Shown here piece by piece: positions 15,017 through 22,185 of a DNA stretch of 64,000 nt. The translations under genes were made by a program, and so were the position numbers. How positions within the stretch are numbered: position 1 is the stretch's first letter; each line of letters starts with the position of its first letter. Below the pieces are notes generated by a model, which was given only the letters and a program-made list of their open reading frames with translations, did not search any database and had not been told where the DNA came from. Source of the stretch: a virus; IMG/VR virus record IMGVR_UViG_3300020123_000589, positions 1 through 64,000 of that record; one strand, written 5' to 3'.

Positions 15017-15322
15017 ATGGATGACAAGAAATTTAAAGAAATGGCTGAGTTTGAAGCGCAGAATGATTGTACCGTAATTTCTCCGTTCTTTGCTAGGCAA
15101 ATTGAAGAAGCAAAACAAGCCGAAGAACAAATTAAACAAAAGCAACATTTCTTTTATGTTATCTTACAAGACAGGGAAAGAAAGATTGTTGACATTACAC
15201 ATTACAACGATTATGATGTTGCTTTAATGCGCGGAATGGAAAAGTCTAAAGAGACTGGAACATACTGGTCGATCTATTCCCTTAATGGTAAATTTGTGGA
15301 TGGCAACTTTGTTGGAAAATAA
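15017..15322 (+). CDS. Hypothetical protein
   Basis: 101 residues. A helical Gln/Lys-rich first half (EEAKQAEEQIKQKQ) is followed by a small alpha/beta domain (FFYVILQDRERKIVDITHYN). Unknown. Confidence 0.6.
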   Translation: MDDKKFKEMAEFEAQNDCTVISPFFARQIEEAKQAEEQIKQKQHFFYVILQDRERKIVDITHYNDYDVALMRGMEKSKETGTYWSIYSLNGKFVDGNFVGK

Positions 15323-15500
15323 GTTACCTTGTATTATTTGTAACAAAGAATGGATTGAGCATCATCTAGCAGAATATTATGGAGATTTGTTTCTCCCTTT
15401 TTGTTATCCTGTTAAATCAAATAATCCTATGGCACATTATACACCAATGAATAATCTGGATTACATAGAGTACCTTGCAAAACAGAGGAACTTGGTGTAA
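15300..15500 (+). CDS. Zinc-finger protein with DNL tail
   Basis: 66 residues from ATG 15300. LPCIICNKEWIEHH is the finger (C-x2-C...H-H) and FCYP adds a Cys. It ends MNNLDYIEYLAKQRNLV, with Asp replaced by Asn in the DNL core. Overlaps the preceding gene by 23 nt. Confidence 0.7.
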   Translation: MATLLENKLPCIICNKEWIEHHLAEYYGDLFLPFCYPVKSNNPMAHYTPMNNLDYIEYLAKQRNLV

Positions 15501-15504
15501 AGTT

Positions 15505-15747
15505 ATGAGAAGGGATTATTTAGATGGGTCGTGGAATTGGGACATATGTGGCAATTGTAAACATCACCATCTCAGCCATACAAATTGGTCCGAGGTAGGA
15601 TCAGGAAAATTGGAATGGGTAGAACGTTGTCGTGTTACACATTACGGACCATCTAAATTAGAAAAGCAATGTAGCTGTACTGAATGGGTACCAAAAGATA
15701 ATCTGGACCTCATTGAATTTTTAGCTGAAAAAAGAAATTTAGTTTAA
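15505..15747 (+). CDS. Zinc-finger protein with DNL tail
   Basis: 80 residues. WDICGNCKHHHLSH is a CGNCKHxxxxH finger; further C at RCRV and CSC. Ends KDNLDLIEFLAEKRNLV. Immediately follows another member, so these two are adjacent paralogues sharing only the finger and the tail. Confidence 0.7.
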   Translation: MRRDYLDGSWNWDICGNCKHHHLSHTNWSEVGSGKLEWVERCRVTHYGPSKLEKQCSCTEWVPKDNLDLIEFLAEKRNLV

Positions 15748-15760
15748 AAGGAGAGATTTG

Positions 15761-15907
15761 ATGTTACATGGATTGTTATTTGTATTTTTAGCTAGTGTTG
15801 TTGCACGAGTTGGTTGGGGCTTTGGTGGGAAGCTTGTTTTCGTTTATAATTGGACCGTTTGGAAAGTGGTACCAAACAAAATTGTTACTCAGTTAACTAT
15901 TAATTAA
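15761..15907 (+). CDS. Small membrane protein, 48 aa
   Basis: Hydrophobic start (MLHGLLFVFLASVVARVGWG) and amphipathic end. Strong AAAAGGAGAG site. Followed by a terminator-like hairpin. Confidence 0.55.
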   Translation: MLHGLLFVFLASVVARVGWGFGGKLVFVYNWTVWKVVPNKIVTQLTIN

Positions 15908-15920
15908 AAAATGAACAACC

Positions 15921-15950
15921 GTTTCGGAGAACTTAAGCCGAAACTATTTT
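15921..15950 (+). terminator. Probable intrinsic terminator
   Basis: Perfect 7-bp stem GTTTCGG / CCGAAAC with a 10-nt loop followed by TATTTT. The U-run is short, so it may be partial. Confidence 0.55.
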
Positions 15951-15972
15951 AACAAAAGGATGGATAAATAAA

Positions 15973-16311
15973 ATGCCTGAAAGACCGTTAGGACCCGCAG
16001 ATTGGCTAAAGAGAACAGTGACGGACTTTGACAAAGCAAATGCACCCGCACCACAGGTTGAAGAAGTAAAGAAAGAACTCGTAGAAGAAGTAGTAAGACT
16101 TGATCCAGCCGCTCCACCAGTGAAAGTAGAAGAGCCCGTGAAGGTTGAGGAAGTAGCAAAGCCAGTACCACCCGTTGTTGAAGAGCCTAAGCTTGATGCA
16201 ACACCAGCTTCAACGGTGCCACCAGCAGTAGCTTCACCAGCACCTGTTGTTACACCAGCTCCAGTTACAACGCCTGTATCTGCACAGCCACCTACTTCTC
16301 CCCTAAAGTAA
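15973..16311 (+). CDS. Pro/Val/Ala-rich low-complexity protein
   Basis: 112 residues. After MPERPLGPADWLKRTVTDFD it is a disordered run of P, V, A, E and K with an imperfect repeat (VKVEEPVKVEEVAKPVPPVV), then alanine/proline/threonine-rich sequence. TonB-like linkers look like this, but there is no membrane anchor. Role unknown. Confidence 0.6.
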   Translation: MPERPLGPADWLKRTVTDFDKANAPAPQVEEVKKELVEEVVRLDPAAPPVKVEEPVKVEEVAKPVPPVVEEPKLDATPASTVPPAVASPAPVVTPAPVTTPVSAQPPTSPLK

Positions 16312-16320
16312 TTTAGGGAG
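16298..16320 (+). promoter_or_regulatory. Hairpin sequestering ribosome binding site
   Basis: CTCCCCTAAA / TTTAGGGAG with loop GTAA (one bulged C) spans the stop codon of the upstream gene and contains the GGGAG Shine-Dalgarno of the gene at 16327. Ribosomes finishing upstream would open it, which implies translational coupling. Confidence 0.6.
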
Positions 16321-16326
16321 AGTAGG

Positions 16327-16590
16327 ATGCGAGTAGTACATTGTAAAAAAGAACCTTATGATGTTTATATTGGTCGCCCTGGACCATGGGGAAATCCATT
16401 TGTTATTGGACCCGATGGTACCAGGGAAGAGGTTGTAGAAAAATATCGAACGTGGCTGTTTACAAAGCCTGAATTGATAGCAAAAGCTAAAGCAGAATTG
16501 GCTGGAAAAGTATTAGGATGTTGGTGCTCACCTCAAGCATGTCACGGAGATGTCTTAATGGAGATTGCTCAAGAAGGAAAATTAATATGA
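16327..16590 (+). CDS. DUF4326-domain protein
   Basis: 87 residues covering the whole domain: YIGRPGPWGNPFVIGPDGTR, a helical YRTWLF segment and LGCWCSPQACHGDVL at the end. DUF4326 proteins are common in phages and have no proven activity; the conserved CWC...CHGD looks like an active or metal site. Translation probably depends on the upstream hairpin. Confidence 0.85.
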   Translation: MRVVHCKKEPYDVYIGRPGPWGNPFVIGPDGTREEVVEKYRTWLFTKPELIAKAKAELAGKVLGCWCSPQACHGDVLMEIAQEGKLI

Positions 16591-16688
16591 TAGCTTTCCT
16601 TTGGGGTTTAATAGCTTGGACAGAAGGACATCCTTTCAAAGCTGCCTATAAAGAAATGAAAGAATTTAACAAATATCATGATAAATAA
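16587..16688 (+). CDS. Possible 33-aa peptide
   Basis: ATGA overlap with DUF4326 gene; hydrophobic start (IAFLWGLIAWTEGHPF), then a helical basic end. Weakly supported. Confidence 0.35.
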   Translation: MIAFLWGLIAWTEGHPFKAAYKEMKEFNKYHDK

Positions 16689-16869
16689 TCCTTTTCATTT
16701 GGATATCAAAGGTTGTGTGAAAAGCAAGGGGGTTATTTGTATCCCCTTGCCGGAACTTATTAAATTGTTTGATAAGTTTCCTTATCACCTTGGGAAGGAT
16801 TTTAAAGAACTTCTTGGACAAGCAAATGTATCAGAGAAAATTCAGGAGGTTAACGAGGAAGCCAAATGA
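16678..16869 (+). CDS. Hypothetical protein
   Basis: 63 residues, helical after residue 24 (LPELIKLFDKF), two Cys. Unrecognised; overlaps both neighbours slightly. Confidence 0.5.
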   Translation: MINNPFHLDIKGCVKSKGVICIPLPELIKLFDKFPYHLGKDFKELLGQANVSEKIQEVNEEAK

Positions 16870-17084
16870 ATAACAAATTAAAATGGGCCATTGGAATATT
16901 GGTAGCGGTAGGCTTGGCAACATTATTTAGATGGGCTTATTTATACGAGAAACAACAAGAACAACTATACTATAACATTTGCCGTGAGCACGGTGGTTCA
17001 GACGCTGATTGTAAATTGTTTGCTACTTATGCGGGAAATATAAAGATCCATCTTGCAAATGGAGAGACAATATCAAGAAGTTAA
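16866..17084 (+). CDS. Single-pass membrane protein
   Basis: 72 residues. Transmembrane helix WAIGILVAVGLATLFRWAYL, then a periplasmic-looking part with two Cys (ICREHGGSDADCKLF) that could form a disulfide. GAGGTTAACGAGG upstream. Confidence 0.6.
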   Translation: MNNKLKWAIGILVAVGLATLFRWAYLYEKQQEQLYYNICREHGGSDADCKLFATYAGNIKIHLANGETISRS

Positions 17085-17096
17085 TGAGGAAATGAA

Positions 17097-17351
17097 ATGA
17101 AAAGATTAATCGCATTGAGTGTGTTGGGATTATTACTGTCTGGATGCAGTGTTTCACATTCTTTAATAAATAGAAAGCATGAAATAGTTTGTTACGATGT
17201 TACTTCTAAAGTTACAACATATAATATTGTAACCTCTGGAAATGTTTATGCTTTTGTGGTACAAGGACATTCAGTATTGGCATTTTATGTAGACGGCGAC
17301 AAGCAAATACAACTCATTTCTCTCGTTAAGAATAGTTGTACGATTTACTAG
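17097..17351 (+). CDS. Predicted lipoprotein
   Basis: 84 residues. Signal MKRLIALSVLGLLLSGCS with lipobox LSGC; a beta-rich mature part with two Cys. Similar in size and style to the lipoprotein at 1904 but not obviously homologous in the mature region. Confidence 0.75.
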   Translation: MKRLIALSVLGLLLSGCSVSHSLINRKHEIVCYDVTSKVTTYNIVTSGNVYAFVVQGHSVLAFYVDGDKQIQLISLVKNSCTIY

Positions 17352-17363
17352 GAGGTGTAAGAT

Positions 17364-17894
17364 ATGCGTGTTTATCTGTCAGGTTCAATGGGTTCTAGGT
17401 TTGCAGAGGAAGTAAAGGCTGAACGTGCCGAAGCTTCTGAAGCTCTCGCAAAGGTTGGTGTTCATGCCGTAGATCCAGCAGCCGCAGAGAAACAGCTGTG
17501 GGGTGAACACAACAAATCCAAGATTCAGACAAACATGAAGATGAGAATTATGGAAGCAATGGTTCGCCAGGATCGCTGGTTGATTAGGCGTTGCGACGCA
17601 CTACTTGTTCTTACGGGCGATAGCCCAAGTGATGGTACATGGCATGAAACTGCCTATGCTCTTCAACTTGGAATTCCTGTAATTATGATTTCCCCAAGAC
17701 GTTGCCAGAAGAAGAACCCATTGGTGGGTTGGAGCAATGTTTTAATTAGGGACATTGTACCAGACCTCAAGGCAGCTTGTCGTCTTCTCAAGCGCAGGTA
17801 CTTGAAGGATGAAGAGGAACATAAATCGTATTTCAATGCCGCCATAAAGAATGCAAAAAGAAGCATTAAAAACGATAAGCGCAAAAAGCATTGA
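17364..17894 (+). CDS. Nucleoside 2-deoxyribosyltransferase-like protein
   Basis: 176 residues. MRVYLSGSMGSR at the start, RRCDALLVLTGDSP and DGTWHETAYALQLGIPVIMI fit the Rossmann-like deoxyribosyltransferase/DUF4406 group (YLxGPM, then Asp, then E-x2-A-x3-G-P-V). Those enzymes cleave or exchange N-glycosidic bonds of deoxynucleosides or nucleotides. The C-terminus is very basic (KNAKRSIKNDKRKKH), unusual for the family and suggesting nucleic-acid contact. The 17891 promoter lies over its last codons. Confidence 0.65.
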   Translation: MRVYLSGSMGSRFAEEVKAERAEASEALAKVGVHAVDPAAAEKQLWGEHNKSKIQTNMKMRIMEAMVRQDRWLIRRCDALLVLTGDSPSDGTWHETAYALQLGIPVIMISPRRCQKKNPLVGWSNVLIRDIVPDLKAACRLLKRRYLKDEEEHKSYFNAAIKNAKRSIKNDKRKKH

Positions 17895-17919
17895 CAAACA
17901 TAGCAAAATCTGCTATACT
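17891..17919 (+). promoter_or_regulatory. Sigma70-type promoter giving leaderless mRNA
   Basis: TTGACA (17891-17896), 17 bp, TATACT (17914-17919). The expected +1, seven bases after the -10 hexamer, is the A of ATG 17926. Confidence 0.8.
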
Positions 17920-17925
17920 GTAAGC

Positions 17926-18138
17926 ATGGAAAAATGTATAATTTGTGGGCATGATCGAACTGTCCATGGCCGCCCAAGTGGATGGCACCCAGGGTTAACA
18001 TTTTGTGTGAAGTGTTTAGAACTAACACTAGATTTTCCAAATATAGAATCATTACCTTCATCACATCAAATGTATCACAATTTCAATGACAACCTTCTCT
18101 ACATTGAACGCTTGGCCAAAGAAAGAAATTTGATATGA
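17926..18138 (+). CDS. CGH zinc-finger protein with DNL tail
   Basis: 70 residues. CIICGHDRTVHG and FCVKCLEL form the zinc site; it ends YHNFNDNLLYIERLAKERNLI minus nothing. ATG 17926 coincides with the predicted transcription start, so this gene is probably read from leaderless mRNA. Its stop region ATGATG starts the next DNL gene. Confidence 0.8.
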   Translation: MEKCIICGHDRTVHGRPSGWHPGLTFCVKCLELTLDFPNIESLPSSHQMYHNFNDNLLYIERLAKERNLI

Positions 18139-18362
18139 TGATTAAAGCAACACATTTATGTCGTTGTGGGCATCAAGCAAATTCACATACTTCTGGAGTA
18201 TTCCCTTGCGACCATCCTGATGGGGTTCCTCTTGAAGTAGTTCAGAACAACAGCTATTCTAATTGTGGAAAATGTTCTAGTAGCGGTGGTACTTGTAAAC
18301 ATTTCGAATTACCTAATCTGGACCTTATTGAATATTTAGCTGAGAAGCGAGGATTGATTTAA
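18135..18362 (+). CDS. CGH zinc-finger protein with DNL tail
   Basis: 75 residues. LCRCGHQANSHTSG, then CDHP, CGKC and CKHF: more Cys/His than other members, possibly two zinc sites. Ends LPNLDLIEYLAEKRGLI (Pro-Asn in place of Asp-Asn). Confidence 0.75.
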   Translation: MMIKATHLCRCGHQANSHTSGVFPCDHPDGVPLEVVQNNSYSNCGKCSSSGGTCKHFELPNLDLIEYLAEKRGLI

Positions 18363-18363
18363 T

Positions 18364-18831
18364 ATGGAAGATAGGGATAACATTCGCGTTGACCTTCTTA
18401 AGTTTCGCCGTAAAGCGTATTTGTCTTATTCAGAGAATTCTCCAGAAAGAAAGAAGTTCCTAAAAACAATTTTAGAAAATGAATTACGATTTAAAGAAAA
18501 AGACATTCCTAAAGATTTAGTTAATTTCCTGATAGAAGGGGATAGGGTAGTGTTGCAAGATACTATTAAAGAAATTGTTCTTTGTGTTATAGGGATTGCT
18601 TTATCTTGGACGGTTGCTGTTCTTGGCCGTCCGTTATTTCATGGGATTATTTCTTCTATTTTTGCTGGTGCGGGTATTGGATGTTTGTTGGCTGCAATTC
18701 GACATGGGTACGATTATTTTAAATATCGTAAAAGTCTTAATGTCATAAAGCAATATTCAAATGATATGAGACAGCAAATGAATAGAATTTCTAACGAGAT
18801 TAAACGATTGGATGGACCGTATGGATTTTAA
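18364..18831 (+). CDS. Membrane protein with cytoplasmic coiled ends
   Basis: 155 residues. Two transmembrane helices at about 74-93 and 98-117 (EIVLCVIGIALSWTVAVLG and IISSIFAGAGIGCLLAAIR), flanked by charged helical ends. Unknown; topology resembles small phage membrane-remodelling or exclusion proteins. Confidence 0.6.
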   Translation: MEDRDNIRVDLLKFRRKAYLSYSENSPERKKFLKTILENELRFKEKDIPKDLVNFLIEGDRVVLQDTIKEIVLCVIGIALSWTVAVLGRPLFHGIISSIFAGAGIGCLLAAIRHGYDYFKYRKSLNVIKQYSNDMRQQMNRISNEIKRLDGPYGF

Positions 18832-19150
18832 AGCGGGGGATTTTGTTCATTGCTCTGGAATGCCAGAAGAAACTAGGATAGTAATTCATCCAACAGGAAT
18901 AGGTTTGGGTCACACAGAGAAAGAAATTATGGTTTTGGCACTAGGAGAAAGTTCAAAAGGGTATTACAATAATGTAATTAGAGGTTCTGGGTATGTAAAA
19001 ACAACCCCGTCTAAGAAACTCGTTGAAGATGCAAAAGATAAGATTAAAAAGTCTTTGTTAAGTATACGTAGGAATGGACATATCTACGTAGATAATTTGA
19101 CATACATCGAAATAACTGCTAGACTGAGAGAGTATGAAAAAGAAATTTAA
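18821..19150 (+). CDS. SH3-like paralogue 1 with DNL tail
   Basis: 109 residues. Starts MDFKAGDFVHCSG (the x-x-GDFV opening shared by this cluster), followed by beta-rich sequence, a helix (PSKKLVEDAKDKIKKSL) and VDNLTYIEITARLREYEKEI. The tail ends in KEI rather than LI. First of six neighbouring proteins with the same plan. ATG 18812 is an alternative start. Confidence 0.65.
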   Translation: MDFKAGDFVHCSGMPEETRIVIHPTGIGLGHTEKEIMVLALGESSKGYYNNVIRGSGYVKTTPSKKLVEDAKDKIKKSLLSIRRNGHIYVDNLTYIEITARLREYEKEI

Positions 19151-19508
19151 TTATTGGGAGATTGTTCATACCGTTTATCCAGAGGACGCTGCCGCAAAAG
19201 ATGCTTATGGAATTGTATTCGATAACCGTAATAAAAGTGGACCTTATGGAGGTTGGTACCCATTACAGCCAATCATTGGGTATTTGAACTGGAAAAGCGG
19301 AGATCAAGAATTTGTTAATATCCATAATATTCGTGAAATAGAACAGTACGGTTATAAGATGCATGTAGCTAAACCCGTCACAAAAGAGATTATTAAAGGA
19401 CTTAAGTATAATTTTTATTTTATGAATAAACATTACAAATGGTTTGATAATCTTTCACTAATAGAAGTATTGGACAAACTGAATGAATACAGTCGAGCAA
19501 TTTCATAA
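19134..19508 (+). CDS. Paralogue-cluster protein 2 with DNL tail
   Basis: 124 residues. Opens KKFNYWEIVHTVYPEDAA, Gly/Tyr/Trp-rich middle (GPYGGWYPLQP), then FDNLSLIEVLDKLNEY at the end. The tail form LDxLxxY matches its cluster neighbours. Overlaps the previous and next genes by 17 and 26 nt. Confidence 0.65.
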   Translation: MKKKFNYWEIVHTVYPEDAAAKDAYGIVFDNRNKSGPYGGWYPLQPIIGYLNWKSGDQEFVNIHNIREIEQYGYKMHVAKPVTKEIIKGLKYNFYFMNKHYKWFDNLSLIEVLDKLNEYSRAIS

Positions 19509-20667
19509 TTTAATAATTACCTGTCAGCCAATCGATCTCAGAGATTTCAAAGAGATTATTGGAGAGCTTTTGCCTTTAGAAACCTGTCAACAAGATCCAA
19601 CATGGCATGGCGAGGGTGACGTACTTTCCCATACCAATCTTGTGATGAAAGAAACTCTTGAACAGATGCAAAATGTCCGTGAAGGTTTCCCAAGAATTGC
19701 TTTATACATCGCCGCACTTTTGCACGACATCGGCAAACCAGATACAGCCAAACCAAAGAAGAATGGATTTAATAGCTTTCACGGTCATGAGAAGGCAGGT
19801 GTATGGAGAGCAAAAGAATTCCTAAAGAAATACTTCCCACAATTTAATTTTCGCCAACGTGATCTTATTTTAAATTTGGTTGAGTATCACGGCCATCCCA
19901 AACGAATGATTGAAGATGGTTCTAATGATGATAAATTTAAAAAGCTTTCTCTTGAAGTTCCTACACATCTAGTTTATAATTTAGAGATGGCTGATTTCAA
20001 AGGCCGTATTGCAAACGACATTCCAAAGGCACTTGTTGTTCTCGATCAGTTTAAAAAGCGATGTGAGGACTTAAATATTTATGGGAAGACTTATCAAATT
20101 CCTAACTCTAAAGACCTTACAAATCTCCAGTATTCTATTTTTCGATGGAACATTCTGATGCACCATAAGAAAGAAGATGATCAAAAAGAGATTGACAGGA
20201 TTATCAAATTGACCGATAAGCCGAATCATCCTTTAGAACTTACCCTATTGATTGGTGTTCCTGGGAGTGGTAAGACCACGTATCGAAACACACTGACAAA
20301 TAGCAAGGTTATTAGCATGGATGAAGAAAGAATTAGGTTGTGTGGTGATGTAAATGATATGTCCAAAAACCAGGAAGTATTTAATAACTGCTTTAAAGAG
20401 TTGAATAAGAGCTTAAGAGTTGGTGAGAATGTTATTTGGGATGCCACCAACCGCACAAGAAAAATACGTAAAACGCTCATAGATGCCGCTAGAAGCCACG
20501 GAGCCTGGGTTTCCATCATCTACTGGGATCTTACGATAGAAACCCTCTTAAAACGAAACGCTGAGCGTGAGAAGGTCGTTCCAGATGACATTGTGTGGCG
20601 GTTTTACAAGGACCTAGAAACCCCAGCTTCATATGAGTATGAGAAGTTGCATGTGTTTGAAGAATGA
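19483..20667 (+). CDS. HD-domain + polynucleotide kinase fusion
   Basis: 394 residues. The HD phosphohydrolase domain (about 20-200) has His50, HD at 81-82 (LLHDIGKP), HGHEK at 100-104 and EYHGHP at 135-139. The kinase domain (about 253-394) has the P-loop GVPGSGKT at 258-265, SMDEERIR and IWDATNRTRKIRK. In T4 Pnk the 5'-kinase is joined to a HAD-type 3'-phosphatase; here an HD domain takes that place. The likely task is healing RNA ends for the Rnl1 ligase at 11171 (inference). Confidence 0.85.
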   Translation: MNTVEQFHNLIITCQPIDLRDFKEIIGELLPLETCQQDPTWHGEGDVLSHTNLVMKETLEQMQNVREGFPRIALYIAALLHDIGKPDTAKPKKNGFNSFHGHEKAGVWRAKEFLKKYFPQFNFRQRDLILNLVEYHGHPKRMIEDGSNDDKFKKLSLEVPTHLVYNLEMADFKGRIANDIPKALVVLDQFKKRCEDLNIYGKTYQIPNSKDLTNLQYSIFRWNILMHHKKEDDQKEIDRIIKLTDKPNHPLELTLLIGVPGSGKTTYRNTLTNSKVISMDEERIRLCGDVNDMSKNQEVFNNCFKELNKSLRVGENVIWDATNRTRKIRKTLIDAARSHGAWVSIIYWDLTIETLLKRNAEREKVVPDDIVWRFYKDLETPASYEYEKLHVFEE

Positions 20668-20849
20668 TTTGTTATAAATGTAAACACGAGGAGTATGAGC
20701 ATAGGTGTTCAGAAGCATACCCCAACATCCCATTATGTTGGTATTGCTTTGGAAGTGTTAACCCCTGGAAAATAGATCCTTACCACAATTTCCAAATGGA
20801 CAATTTGGATCTTATAGAACATCTAGCTAAAGAACGTAATTTAATATGA
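20664..20849 (+). CDS. Zinc-finger protein with DNL tail
   Basis: 61 residues. MICYKCKHEEYEHRC and LCWYC form the zinc site; ends YHNFQMDNLDLIEHLAKE then RNLI. Overlaps the kinase gene by 4 nt and the next gene by 4 nt. Confidence 0.8.
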   Translation: MICYKCKHEEYEHRCSEAYPNIPLCWYCFGSVNPWKIDPYHNFQMDNLDLIEHLAKERNLI

Positions 20850-20986
20850 AAGATTATTCACCCATTCCAATTGATATAGAAGCATTCAAGGCCGCTTTAA
20901 AATCTGAATTTGACAATGGCTACATAGACAATCTTCGATATATTGAACTTCTTGATTGGTTAAAACAATATGAAAAAGAAACCTGA
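20846..20986 (+). CDS. DNL-tail-only protein, 46 aa
   Basis: Twenty-odd residues (MKDYSPIPIDIEAFKAALKS) lead straight into YIDNLRYIELLDWLKQYEKE. No zinc finger and no SH3-like part. As an almost free tail it could compete with the tailed proteins for a shared partner. Missed by a 60-codon cut-off. ATGA overlap upstream; overlaps the next gene by 17 nt. Confidence 0.7.
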   Translation: MKDYSPIPIDIEAFKAALKSEFDNGYIDNLRYIELLDWLKQYEKET

Positions 20987-21293
20987 ATTTGTTGAGTGGG
21001 TAGATTTGAAAGTGGGGGATTTCGTAGAATCAAAAGACTCTTATCTTTTCTGCTTTTCCATTGGAAATGTTTTTGGTGGGCCAAGCTGTTTGGGACAAGG
21101 CAAACCAAAAGTTAATAACCCCGATATTGAATACATAAATCAGTGGCTTATTTTTGGAAAGTATAAACGATTTACACCATCAAAACCATTTATAAAATTG
21201 TGTAAGAAATTACTGAAATACAATCTTAAACAAAAGCATATAGACAACCTCTCATACATAGAATCCCTTGCGTCCCTTAAAAAATATGACTGA
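20970..21293 (+). CDS. SH3-like paralogue 3 with DNL tail
   Basis: 107 residues. WVDLKVGDFVESKDSYLF is the cluster opening; then FTPSKPFIKLCKKLLKYN, then IDNLSYIESLASLKKYD. The helix before the tail is shared with the neighbours at 18821, 21480 and 22157. Confidence 0.7.
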   Translation: MKKKPEFVEWVDLKVGDFVESKDSYLFCFSIGNVFGGPSCLGQGKPKVNNPDIEYINQWLIFGKYKRFTPSKPFIKLCKKLLKYNLKQKHIDNLSYIESLASLKKYD

Positions 21294-21483
21294 GTATTGC
21301 ATCTGCGGTCATAAAATAAGTAAACATACTTCTTTTGCTGTGTTAAGTACTTCTTCTAGCGCACAATATTGTTCGGAATGCTTTCACTCTAAAAATTTTA
21401 TACCTGGGCATTGGGTACACCCGTTCAAACTTGATAATCTCAAACTGATAGAAGACTTAGCAAAACAAAAGAATTTGATATGA
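21286..21483 (+). CDS. CGH zinc-finger protein with DNL tail
   Basis: 65 residues. YCICGHKISKHTS and YCSEC form the zinc site; HPFKLDNLKLIEDLAKQKN ends in LI. Inserted between two SH3-like paralogues. ATG 21286 overlaps the upstream stop. Confidence 0.8.
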   Translation: MTEYCICGHKISKHTSFAVLSTSSSAQYCSECFHSKNFIPGHWVHPFKLDNLKLIEDLAKQKNLI

Positions 21484-21809
21484 CACCCATCAATGAAGTG
21501 CCAGTTGGAAAATTTTGTAGGTTTGCTGGAAATGTTGTTTATATTTATAAAAATAACTTTAAGGATTTTTATGGAGTAATTCCTGTAGTTGGAGTCGTGC
21601 CAAGGTATAAAAAATTTGGATATAGTGTATACGTTTACAAGCGAATTAAAAACGAATGGATTAAAGCAGCAAGAAAACACATAGATAGAATTTACAAAAC
21701 TCCAGATCACATCTTAATGAATAACGGAGTTGTGGTAGAATCTGAGGTAAGGCTAGACAACCTCACTTATATCGAGAATATAGATATTTTAAAATCGTAT
21801 GGAATTTAA
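21480..21809 (+). CDS. SH3-like paralogue 4 with DNL tail
   Basis: 109 residues. VPVGKFCRFAGNVVYIYKNN is the variant opening (VGKF for VGDF). A helix (WIKAARKHIDRIYK) precedes LDNLTYIENIDILKSYGI. Confidence 0.7.
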   Translation: MTPINEVPVGKFCRFAGNVVYIYKNNFKDFYGVIPVVGVVPRYKKFGYSVYVYKRIKNEWIKAARKHIDRIYKTPDHILMNNGVVVESEVRLDNLTYIENIDILKSYGI

Positions 21810-22185
21810 ACCAGGAGATATTTTATACCGTAAGTATTCAGACAAGAACGATTTGTATTGTGTAATTGTTATTACAGAAGGTCCGTTCAATATCGGACAA
21901 AATGTTAAATTTGTACGTTCCTTACCATACTATTATTCCCCTGAATTTCATTCGGGAGTACCGAAACTTTTAGGCGAATCAAGCAGTTCAGTAGAAACTT
22001 GGTACATCAAAGTGGATTTAAATAACTACGATATTAAAGATAAATTTTTAAAGAAAATAAAAGATTTTTTGGAAAACAACTTGGGCAAATTAGTAGTGAG
22101 CGACACAATTTTAGACAATCTTCTTTACATTGAAATCCTTGCAGAACTTAAGAAATATGAACCCAAAGAAAAAGACGATAAATAA
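21799..22185 (+). CDS. SH3-like paralogue 5 with DNL tail
   Basis: 128 residues. FKPGDILYRKYSDKNDLY opening, beta-rich middle, helix KDKFLKKIKDFLENN, then LDNLLYIEILAELKKYE with eight extra residues. Confidence 0.7.
   Translation: MEFKPGDILYRKYSDKNDLYCVIVITEGPFNIGQNVKFVRSLPYYYSPEFHSGVPKLLGESSSSVETWYIKVDLNNYDIKDKFLKKIKDFLENNLGKLVVSDTILDNLLYIEILAELKKYEPKEKDDK

Noticed and set aside
15189-15217. TTGACA, 17 bp, TATGAT within the gene at 15017
   Set aside because: Fully inside a coding region, -10 is poor and no gene boundary fits well; may be chance.
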